This document shows positions 55,476 to 64,000 of a DNA stretch of 64,000 bases, piece by piece; positions within the stretch are counted from its first letter, which is position 1, and each line of letters opens with the position of its first letter. The stretch comes from Bathynomus jamesi (lineage: Eukaryota > Arthropoda > Malacostraca > Isopoda > Cirolanidae). Location: contig JAJOZX010001072.1 in NCBI GenBank assembly GCA_023014485.1, forward strand, positions 269,001 through 333,000. The letters run 5' to 3'. The translations under genes were made by a program, and so were the position numbers. The notes beneath the pieces are model-generated. The model had not been told where the DNA came from. It did not search any database and was given only the letters and a program-made list of their open reading frames with translations.

Positions 55476-56990
55476 TTGCACAGGAATCTGTCCAGCTGGT
55501 TCTTGAAGTTATTCAAGTCGGTGTGCTGGAGATTCCTTACTTCTCTCGGTAGGGCATTGAAAAGCTTTGAGTCTCGTATTGTGAGGGCATTTTCCATCCT
55601 CGTTTTCATGGCCCCCTGTCCCACAGCAGTTGGGACTGTACAAAATCTGCCTCTTCTCTCATTCCAGTTTGTTTCTATTTCATTTGTAAGGTTAGGGACA
55701 AAGCCCTAGCATGATGTTTGCTTTTTTGCTGCGGAAGCTCCTCCAGATGATTCCCATTATTTTTCTAGCCGTTGTAATTTTGATGCTGTCGTGCTCTCTG
55801 AATTCTGTATCCGACGACATTATTACTCCCAGATCCCTGACTTGGAGATTTGGTGTTATCTGTTTGTCTTGCAGAGTTTTGTACCTTTTATTCTGCAGCT
55901 CCTTGTTATTACCATATCTTAGAAGTTGGAATTTTTTTTTGTTGAACTTTATATTGTTGTCTTCTGCCCACCGGAATAATGTTTCAATGTCGTTTTGTAA
56001 TTTTCTTATGTCGCTTTCGTTCAATATTTCCTTACCTATCTTTGTGTCATCTGAGAAACATGATACAATACTGTCCTTAATACCTGCATCAATATCTGCA
56101 ATTATTATTATGAACAGCAAGGGAGTTAATACTGTCCATTGTGGGACAGAGCTCACAGCTTCCGAGACTTCCGATTTAACTTCGTTTACCACCACTCTGT
56201 GTTCTTTGCGTCAAGAAATGAAATATCCATCTTCCTAGCTTTCCAAGTAATTCCTGTATTTTTAAGTTTGTGTGCTATGATTCCATGGTTACATTTATCG
56301 AAGGCTTTAGCAAAGTCTGTATATATTACATCTATGTTTTGTTCTCGACACAATGTTTCCAATATTTTCTCCTGGTGGTCTAATAGCTATGATAGGCATG
56401 ATCTTCCAGCCCTGAAGCCATGTTGATTTGGGTTGTATAAGTCTTTTTCTTGTAGGTAGTAGGTAGTTTTGCCTCTAATTATACGTTCAAAGCACTTTAT
56501 GAGGTATGAGTTGAGAGACACTGGCCGATAATTCTTGGGCATTGCTCTGTTGCCACCTTTAAATAGGGGGGGGGCAATGTTCGCGTTCTTTTAAGAGAGT
56601 GGAATTTGTCCTGTGTTGAGTGATTTCATCCGTAGTAAGTATAGCGGTTTGGCAATACTCTCTTTACATTTCTTCAGAAACGTGGCACTCCATGTGCTTG
56701 GCCCTGGCGCTGAATTGTCTCGCATCTGTGATAAGGACGTAATTACATCTCCTTCCGTGAACTCGAAGTCCATTAATAGGTTTGTGCCGGAATTTGTTCT
56801 TGGTTGATTTGTATCTATGTCGAAAATTCGTTTTTCACTTCCATCTCGGACTTAGGGGTGCTGAACACTGAGTTAAATTGTTCCCTAAGCAGTTCGCTTA
56901 TTTCTTTCGGGTCATTTGTAGATTCGGCCTCCCCGTCTATCATCGAACCAATACCCTCCTTACACTGCATTTTCCTTTTCGCAAACGTGT
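55476..56990 (-). pseudogene. LINE ORF2 reverse transcriptase, copy 2
   Basis: Minus-strand order: SLSQMRDNSAPGPSTWSATF (56591-56773), HGFRAGRS-like block and NIDVIYTDFAKAFDK (about 56310-56350, first catalytic block), then a frameshift near 56230. The frame at 55692-56195 has SSVPQWTVLTPLLFIIIIAD, and the catalytic pair reads CFSDDTKIG where the sister family has F-ADD. It continues with WAEDNNIKFNKKKFQLLR and VRDLGVIMSSDTEFREHD. The C-terminus is at 55298-55624 with MENALTIRDSKLFNALPR. About 10 percent diverged from copy 1. Confidence 0.85.
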
Positions 56991-57169
56991 AGAAGTATTA
57001 TGGGCTATTTTTTGTTTTCTACCTTGTTTTCCTCCTCGTTTGTCTTATGTATGAATGTTTGCTTTTGGTCCATTTCTATTTCGCCAAGTTTCCTCTCTAG
57101 TTTGAGTTTCTTTGCACCAGTGCAGATGTTTTACGGTTTGTCTTTGTCGCCTGAATAGTGTCCTGAATT

Positions 57170-57395
57170 CAGTGGCGGCTCGTCGGTAGACACTGCGGAA
57201 CTGCAGCACCCCTAAATTTTTTATTTACAATTGAAATAATCAAGAACAATATAAGGATGAGCTCACTGAATAACTTTTTCAATAACTTTTGAAACTTTTA
57301 TTCATTGCTCAATGCTCATCCTTTTATTTCAGTAATTATTTCAACCCATTCTTAGAGACAGCACCCCTAGAATTTTTAGTCACGAGCCGCCACTG
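57170..57395. mobile_element. hAT MITE, 226 bp, inside the LINE
   Basis: Ends CAGTGGCGGCTCGT and ACGAGCCGCCACTG are perfect inverts. Flanks GTCCTGAA (57160-57167, then TT) and GTCCTGAT (57396-57403) are an imperfect 8-bp duplication. In LINE copy 1 (near 9050-9075) the same sequence is uninterrupted, giving an empty site. AGCACCCCTA motifs occur near both ends. No coding capacity. Confidence 0.9.
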
Positions 57396-57404
57396 GTCCT
57401 GATT

Positions 57405-58780
57405 TTCCTCTCGAGCTTGCTACGTTTTCTTTTCTGTCTCTCTGGAATATGTTTCAGTATTATAGGTTTGGTTTTAGTCTCTATTATACATAGTATTTCT
57501 TGTGGAGTCTTCTCGTGAAGTAGCAATTCCCAATTTACCTCCTTTAAATCTTTATTTACGTTTTCCCAATTTACTTTCTTTGAATTTATGTTTAAGCCTT
57601 CAAATATTCCTTCTGACTCTCTAGGATGCGTTTTCAGACTTCTAGGTGCTAACTTCAATTGTATATCGATGACAGTATGGTCGAAGAACTTTGTGCGCGT
57701 TACTTTTTTATTTATTATTATCTCGTTGTTATTTGTCAAGATTAAATCCAAAACGTTCTCTTTTCTCGTGGCTTCACAGATTTCCTGGGTAAGGGCGTAA
57801 TGTTCCATAATATCTAATAGCATTGTTGCTTGGGTTCTATCATATTTTGTAATGTTGCCATGAAACTTCTCGACATATATAACTTCGTTATTTTTCTTCC
57901 ATGTTATGAATGGGAAATTAAAATTTCTAAAACTTAAAATATTTGCTGCTGGAGTTTCAAATAATTTTAATGTTTTCTATTTCATTTGTAGCAAATTGGA
58001 ATTAACTTTTTGTGGTGTTTGGTGGTCTGTAGATATTCATAATGGTTAGGTTCAGTTCTTTTACTTCTAACATCATAACTTCGACTGTGCTGTTTGATTT
58101 GTTTACCTTCACTTCACACATGTATGTGTTTTTCACGTAGATGTAACACCCTTCCCCTCGTCTAGCCACTCTATCTGCTCTGTGTATATTGTAGTCCAGC
58201 AATACTAATTCACTATCCTCGATGCCGTTCTCACAGCCTTTTCCACATTTATGCAAGTGTGTTTCCGTTAGGCATATGATATCTATGCTGGCTTCAGTAG
58301 CTAAATTCTGTAAGTATTGTAATTTGCAGCCTTCATGGTCCGTGTAGAGGCCTTGAATATTTGTGTATAAAACATTTATCGGGTTTCTAATTTCCGTGTT
58401 CAGTTTTCCTATATATTGGTCGTTTTCAGGTCGATGTCGGTTCCTCTTTGGTGTTATTGGTTTGGCAGCTGCATTTGGGAGAATTGGGGTTGCGGCACTT
58501 GATACCACTGTAGTTGTTGTATTATCAGTGGGTGGTGTTGGATAGAGGGGTGATATATGTAATGGTGTGGGGAATATGCCTGCGGAGTCCTGTCCTTTCT
58601 TGTTAGCAGGGCAAGCTGTGCTTTTATCGTTCTCATTTCCTCTAAAAAATTTGTTTGGTTCCTTGCTCCTGTTGTTACTTCTAATACGGATAGGGTCTGT
58701 TCTTCCCCGTTCTCTTCTTTGGGTACCCTGTACGTGAAAATATGGGCACTCTATATTTAGGTATTTTCTCTCTGTCGGTG
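57405..58780 (-). pseudogene. LINE ORF2 endonuclease and linker, copy 2
   Basis: Two minus-strand frames. 58002-58838 has a proline- and threonine-rich N-terminal region and then the APE endonuclease start INVLYTNIQGL, CLTETHLHKCG (catalytic Glu block), RRGEGCYIYVKNTY and LNLTIMNIYRPPNTT. 57380-57823 has the rest of the endonuclease (ICEATRKENVLDLILTNN, HTVIDIQLKLAPRS). A gap with frame loss lies at 57824-58001. The first residues of the 58838 frame come from the flanking element, so the true 5' end is unknown. Confidence 0.85.
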
Positions 58781-59159
58781 AGACTGCACATAGGAGGGTG
58801 GAAATATATATATATGTATATATGTTACGCCCAAACATCGAAATTGCTCAGTGAGCGAAAAAAACAGCCACAACGCGTTGTGGATGCACCGAAGTGATCA
58901 CACACCGATGTTAGATATTTTTTCGCTTCATGGCCGTTCTCAAACAACTGCAACGCGTTGTGGACGATTCGGATATGACGACAAAGCGTTGTGGACGATT
59001 TGAAACGACAACACACCGATGTCTTTCATCAAACTATTTTAACACGACGTATATTGAAATGATATAAACACGACGTATATTTATCGACGTATTCGCCGAT
59101 TAAAAAGCAAAGTTAAGCAGATATACTAGAAAAAAGATAAAGTCCTTTAAAACATGATT

Positions 59160-59500
59160 ATCAATAATTTTCCCGTTGGTTTCGATTAATTTTTAAGCAA
59201 CTTTAGAATGAGACGTAAATGTAAAAATTAACCAACTAGTTAGGTTAACTGAGTGCCCGGTTAGGTTAACTGAGTGCCCGGTTAGGTTAACTGAATGCCA
59301 GGTTAGGTTAACTGAATGCCCGGTTAGGTTAATTGTACGCCCTTGACGATTGGTTAGGTTAAGCCGTGATATTTTCGTTATTTTTAACGAAACTATCACG
59401 ACTTAACCTAACCAATCGTCAAGGGCGTACAGTTGACCTAACCGGGCATTCAATAATTTTCCAATAGGTTTCGATTAATTTTAAGCAACTTTTGCCTAAT
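59160..59500. repeat. Foldback repeat with 21-bp GGTTAGG units, copy 2
   Basis: Four to five tandem 21-bp units with core GGTTAGGTTAACTGARTGCC (about 59237-59345) lead into a long hairpin (arms GTACGCCCTTGACGATTGGT and complement, about 59335-59435). A direct repeat of about 45 bp (CAATAATTTTCC, GGTTTCGATTAATTTT and AAGCAACTTT) flanks it at about 59160-59205 and 59449-59495. It resembles 8361-8595 but lacks the GAAGGGTAG ends. Confidence 0.75.
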
Positions 59501-59542
59501 AGTTTTTTCTTTCGAGGAGCCGTTTCCGTGTTTTAGGGTGAC

Positions 59543-59545
<3 letters not shown>

Positions 59546-59582
<37 letters not shown>
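59546..59582. repeat. (GACA)n microsatellite
   Basis: About nine tandem GACA units. Confidence 0.97.
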
Positions 59583-59583
<1 letters not shown>

Positions 59584-59752
59584 GCATTTTATATGGTCTG
59601 TGGTCGTTTCAAATCGTCCACAACGCGTTGTGGTTGTTTGAGAACGGCCATGAAGCGAAAATATATCTAACATCGTGTGTGGTCACTTAGGTGCATCCAC
59701 AACGCGTTGTGGCTGTTTTTTTCGCTCACTGAGCGATTTCGATGTTTGGCGT

Positions 59753-59755
<3 letters not shown>

Positions 59756-59797
<42 letters not shown>

Positions 59798-59942
59798 TGC
59801 AAACCCACAAGGAAAAAGAAAAACGATTCCAAGGCCTTTCGTGTATTCAAAGCTACAATTCTGATTTGATTTTTCATTGAAACATATTTGTATTAAATAT
59901 ACAATTTGGCTTGTAGGTGCAGGCGCACCATTTTCTCATTAA

Positions 59943-59990
<48 letters not shown>
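59756..59990. repeat. (TA)n tracts around a possible Penelope-like 3' tail
   Basis: TA runs at 59756-59794 and 59945-59990. Between them GGAAAAAGAAAAACGATTCC and AAGGCCTTTCG resemble the complement of Penelope-like 3' tails; this is weak. Confidence 0.6.
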
Positions 59991-59994
<4 letters not shown>

Positions 59995-60982
59995 GGTGGT
60001 CCACAGAAGGGGGTGAAATTTTTGTGTGCTTATAGCCCAAACGTACCCACTAGATGAGAAACTAGCAACAATCCATTGACCCAAAACGCAAACGAAGAGC
60101 AGACTGATGATCCTGACGATCCTGACACAACCATGTCTTTTGATATTTGCCCCCAATAAATGGTTACCTAATGTGAATAACTGCATCAAAGTTGTCAATG
60201 CCAATCCCCCAGCTAGGTGTGAGCTTTGTTTTGCTTACGAGGTCATATCTTGTAGCTTTGCAACCTTCCATAGAATGCATGTGCCCTGCACTTCAGCATA
60301 AATTGTGGTTTATATCCGAATATCCATATACATATAATGTGGCTTATGTCATTTAAGCATTATGATCTGGTTTTATCTGCAGAAAAGATGTTAAGTGCTC
60401 AGCAGTTAGCTAGATTGTAGAAATTGTCACTGAAATAAAGCAAATACAGTGATGTCAACTGTGGCATTATCATATTTCAAGGCCAAACTTTAACCTCAAA
60501 TGACCTTGACTTGACCCTTGGAGTTGCAAAGTGATATCCTACTGTTATCATGTGCCTATAGAACTACTCAGTCTCGCCCAAAACCATAAAAACGACAGTA
60601 AGATCACCAAAATATCTCCACGACTGCCCGGGATATGGGATATTCCTTATTTCGGGGGGCGTTTGACCTCCAATGACCTTGAGTATCGACGAATGTGGAT
60701 CAAAACGACTCTCAAAGTATCTGCAACTCCTCCAGATCGACTCATCATCCTAATAACCCCTAGAAATGAAACCAAGATCATCAAAATCCACCAAGTATTG
60801 ACCAGGATATAGGATTTTTCAGTTTCGCCTGCCATCTTGGAAAATGGCGGCCATATTGAAAAAGCCAAGCGGGGTCAGTTGTACACCCGATGGATTCTTG
60901 AATGGGGTGGTATAAGCTTTCAAAATATGTCAAGATTTGCTTTATAACAAACAATGCAGGGTTTCCACCCCGTGCAACCGGA
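59991..60982. other. Unassigned repeat, no gene
   Basis: Left edge TTAGGGTGGTCCAC. The part from about 60480 has TGACCTTGA/TGACCTCC motifs and an approximate internal repeat of about 190 bp (ACAGTAAGATCACCAAAATA and CAAGATCATCAAAATCCACC). GCCATCTTGGAAAATGGCGG near 60835 resembles the paired motif in the inverted repeats of the 5.5-kb element at 23449-28958. Possibly the remnant of a related DNA transposon. Confidence 0.4.
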
Positions 60983-61459
60983 CTATTTAGCCACAACCTC
61001 ACTACAAATCTCGTCATAATATATATTAATATAGTGGTAAAAATACTTAAGATTCTCCATGATGACAAGATTTACATTCTCAACCGTAGGGTACGAGTAG
61101 TCGGTATGATGTAACATGACATAATATCGCTTGTCACACCACTCATCAACAAGACTCACTATCCTTAACCGTTGCTTATCTTCTGTACGTGTTGTTTCTT
61201 CTACTTCACGGTATATGTGAGCTTTTATAAAGGTTAGGTCTACAACATACTTCAATACATCGCTTGTACCACGAAATCCTACAATGCCCTCGCCAGAATA
61301 GCCGTAGAGTATTTGTACCTCTTGTTCCTTCTCACGGTTCAGTGTAGCCTTAAAAGTATCAAAGGAGGGTGGAATAGGGAGTCTCTCAGTATCCACTACA
61401 TCTTCACACCTTGCCGAATACTACTTCATAAACGTTGAACACACAATATTAAAGGTAGC
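60983..61459 (-). pseudogene. Polinton-associated protein of unknown function
   Basis: A minus-strand frame just downstream of the Polinton polymerase. From an ATG at 61459 it runs MATFNIVCSTFMK to an in-frame TAG, then reads on as RLPIPPSFDTFKATLNREKE, GYSGEGIVGFRGTSDVLKYV and CDKRYYVMLHHTDYSYPTVE to the stop near 60983. Sequence like its 3' part lies next to the first Polinton copy (about 2440-2580), so both copies had this gene. I do not recognise a domain; one stop codon is the only visible defect. Confidence 0.5.
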
Positions 61460-61684
61460 CATTACTATTTTTCGTCTACGCAAGAAAATACACGTCTGAG
61501 CTCAAGGGTTTGCAGAGGTCAACTGAGCATGTAGGGAAGAAATATGCTCAGGTAGTGGCAGGAGTCACGTGACCGATCTTACAGTGGGCGGAGCTTAGGA
61601 ATGTCCACACGCACGCACGCAAAGAAGAAAATGAAACCTTAATTGAAGCAAATATACGTAATAAATAAACATATCGTTAGCAAT

Positions 61685-61731
<47 letters not shown>

Positions 61732-61884
61732 CACACAATCAAGGATTAAAGTATCCAAAGGGTACGGTATCATAGGTACCAGGCACCTGGTAACGTTTCC
61801 TATAGGTGTTACGGCATACCTTCGTGCCCCCAAGTTCCTTCACACACCCCAGTTTCTGCGCCCGAAAATTGTGGGTCCCCACAG
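61460..61884. other. Intergenic Polinton segment with (TA)n tract
   Basis: TA microsatellite at 61683-61727 plus CA. Otherwise no gene; includes ACCAGGCACCTGGT, a short palindrome, near 61778. Confidence 0.6.
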
Positions 61885-64000
61885 TCAGTACACTAGATCC
61901 TTCAACGAGTCAAAGTTAACGACTCGACGGTTCACATGGTTAAGCGTGATACCCTTAGCCTTCACGATATATTTCATATCATCCCCTACCCTCACCCGTA
62001 CCCCATAGGTTTGGCCCTGTTGATACAAATGAGTCTGCGTATGCAACATCACCATACTCATCCTTGATCTCGTCAGTTAACTCTCGGAGGAATTCCCCAA
62101 TAGGCGGCATGTATTCACCCTCCCTCTCTGTGACCATCACACTATCTGTGTCTGCGTACAGAACCCTCCGCCCAAGAGAATGCAGTAGTCCCCAAAGTTT
62201 AATGCGAGCATATGCGGTTGTGAAGCTGGCTACAGGTATGTTTGTGACACGTGAGGTATCTGTGGCCAGTTCGGTGATGTTGTACTTTATTATGTCCGTA
62301 TTACCTACATTCACGATCTCCATCAGCTCTTTATCGGCAGCGTTGGCATAATCCCACACCTCGTTATAACTTTGGGCTAGATGAACGTTCGCCTTGCTTG
62401 TATTCTGTAAAAATTTTCCCCAAACACTATTTAGGCACAACTTTACACTAAAGCACTTGCTCGGGTTCTTTACAATTTGGGAACGGTCAAGTTGTATCCC
62501 TTGACGGTCACGGTAGCGCTGAATATACGCCGATTTTTCATTTTCAGTCTCAACTCCTCGCGGATACCCTGATGCTTCTACCTTATCCTTCAAAAAAGTG
62601 TTTATATATGGCGTGAAAAGGTTGGGTAGCTTCTGAAACCTCCACACCTCATGTATCTTCAATGTTCTGTACCCATGGCGAACGACTGGGTCCAGCTCAG
62701 GGCTTGTATATACACCTCTGATGTTACGCGGGTTGGTTGTATGGTTACAATCACCGTTGTTCTCCTCTGCGCACTTCACGCACAGGGGAAGCATGAGCTT
62801 GTGGTCTATAACGACGGGTAAGATCGGCATCCATAGATCGCGAGGGGGGAGCACGTCTACGAAAGAGAGTCCAAAGTAGCGCTCATTCAAGTTACCTGAG
62901 ACCTCCTCGATGGTTGGCATGGTGGGATCCACCAGTTTTTCAGGCGCACCTACGGGGGTACGGATTGTTCTTCATCACGTAGGGAAATAAAGAACAGAAG
63001 TCGTAATAATGGAGTTTCACGCCCTCCGTAGGCGGAAAGTATAGCTTGAAGGGGTTTGTACGCCCTCCAAACAAGCTGTCATCGCATTTGAGGGGGTCCA
63101 ACACCATTGAACGTTTGATGACCTCTGTTTGTTCACGGTACTGGCCATCTGTTTCCATCCGCGCATCATACTCATGCTCCCACACGATCTTGTGAGTGAA
63201 CGGCACACTCAGGGCGTAGGCATCCATACCACCAGCAGCCGTTAAAGGAGTACACAGTCTTCTCACCAGTGGTTGGATCCTCACTTAGGCCATCAACCTA
63301 AAAAACACGACCATTGACCTTAATGGGTAATTTCTCCGTGTTGCGGGCGTGTTTTATGTATACCCCGGTCTGTTGCTGTAGGTGTATGAGCCAGTAAATA
63401 GCCTTGTGCCCATAACTGCGGGGGTTGTTTCTGTGAATAACGGCTAAGGTGTCTTTAGGCGTGAAGTTATTCTTGAACACCGTAAAACATAATGAGGCGA
63501 TGGTGGTTGCGACTTTCAGCGGATCGCATTTGAAACGGGCTATGTACATCCTTCTAAAGGCCTGGAAACATACTCTAAGCACGCGCACATCATTCACGCA
63601 ATAACGTTCACATTCATCAGCTATACTGTATGGACTAGCTTTATTAAAACTGTTATAGTAGCGGTCAAAATCTACACGTTCACTATCACTCATGTTGGTG
63701 TAGTTATAGTAATGTTTCGGGGGAGGCAGTCCTACGTAGTTTAAAGTTTTGCTAGTGAGGAATGTGTAAGGGAAATACCCTTTTGAATCTTCAGCGGCTA
63801 CGCCCATGACCTTGGGTAGCTTGGCTAATTTACAAGGTGTGAACAGCAGGGTGTCTTTAAACTGAACATTACCTCTTATCTGCATTTGTATTAGTTTGTT
63901 TCCTCTTTTCAAGGGGTCGCCTGTAAATATCGCAGACGACTCGTGTTCAAGCAACTCCTTATAAAGGAACTGTGTGTCAAATTTCGCCCCGTTATAGGCA
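61885..64000 (-). pseudogene. Polinton/Maverick protein-primed DNA polymerase B, several frame breaks, runs off the window
   Basis: The minus-strand order fits a Polinton pPolB: exonuclease blocks QFKDTLLFTPCKLAKLPK and YCVNDVRVLRVC (63298-63954), then EKTVYSFNGC, motif A YYDFCSLFPYVMKNNPYP (62940-63284), motif B KLCLNSVWGKFLQNT and motif C VLYADTDSVMV (61979-62932), then a tail with KAKGITLN and NFDSLKDLVY to a stop at 61885-61887. Breaks: a TAG just after NGRVF (about 63295), a frameshift near 63205, a 1-base insertion in a C run near 62950 (just after motif A), and a frameshift near 62010. The 5' end lies beyond 64000. Inactive copy. Confidence 0.87.

Larger units (their letters stand above)
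55335..58800 (-). mobile_element. Jockey-like LINE, copy 2, near-complete ORF2
   Basis: Minus-strand LINE of the same family as 8596-10999. The 3' end has GATCCTGAACCGTTGTTC as in copy 1 and then CA/TA repeats; the 5' end is truncated against an inverted-repeat element near 58805. A hAT MITE lies at 57170-57395 and the site is empty in copy 1. Unlike copy 1 it keeps both catalytic blocks of the reverse transcriptase, but is broken by several frameshifts. Confidence 0.9.
58822..59755. mobile_element. 0.93-kb inverted-repeat element with CCACAACGCGTTGTGG palindromes
   Basis: The ends GTTACGCCCAAACATCGAAA and TTTCGATGTTTGGCGTAAC are inverted, and the arms continue for about 190 bp with CTCAGTGAGCG and CCACAACGCGTTGTGG. 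The 16-bp palindrome (perfect or near-perfect) recurs several times per arm. TA flanks lie on both sides. No coding capacity. The interior holds a second foldback (59160-59500) and a GACA microsatellite (59546-59582), so it is composite. Confidence 0.85.

Overview
This 64-kb window is eukaryotic genomic DNA made almost entirely of transposable elements and simple repeats. I found no convincing single-copy host gene, rRNA, ordinary tRNA gene, CRISPR array or bacterial-type operon. The element mix points to an invertebrate and most plausibly an arthropod, perhaps a crustacean: CR1-type LINEs with an esterase ORF1, a jockey-like LINE, Penelope-like elements with GIY-YIG, Polinton/Maverick polymerase, Tc1/mariner, Tigger and hAT elements, three repetitive protein families known to me mainly from arthropods, and TTAGG-containing repeats. 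The species call is inference.

Layout. 0-6.3 kb: degraded copy of repeat family A, then a Polinton polymerase fragment split by a nearly intact hAT/Buster element with a visible 8-bp target duplication. 6.3-11.9 kb: mariner relic, tRNA-like SINE foldback, two almost identical Tigger MITEs, and a LINE whose 563-codon frame has lost its catalytic motifs. 12-19.5 kb: CR1 copy A, family B remnant, unassigned AT-rich DNA. 19.5-23.4 kb: mini-hAT with a spliced open frame, LINE pieces, a mariner. 23.4-29 kb: a complete ~5.5-kb inverted-repeat element with one intact ~1481-codon ORF, probably Academ-like. 29-33 kb: Penelope-like element and two mariner derivatives. 33.5-38 kb: nearly full-length CR1 copy B. 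38-41 kb: deleted hAT, SINE-like sequence, hAT MITE. 41-45 kb: 3.9-kb element with ~340-bp inverted repeats and a multi-exon protein. 45.8-48.5 kb: family A copy with inverted repeats and a nested MITE. 48.7-55.2 kb: mariner elements and Penelope-like copies, one a head-to-head palindrome and one holding a nested mariner. 55.3-59.8 kb: second jockey-like LINE with a nested hAT MITE, then a 0.93-kb inverted-repeat element. 60-64 kb: unassigned repeat, then a second Polinton polymerase that runs off the window.

Two themes tie the region together. Most element ends abut (TA)n microsatellites, including ends of families not known to need TA. Insertions are repeatedly nested, which gives a relative chronology. 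The strongest candidates for unusual biology are the intact ORF at 24.16-28.61 kb with an XPG/FEN-like nuclease signature, the mini-hAT that joins a BED finger to the dimerisation domain without a catalytic core, and two elements (41.0-44.9 and 45.9-48.5 kb) whose inverted repeats suggest that widespread uncharacterised arthropod repeat proteins are transposases.
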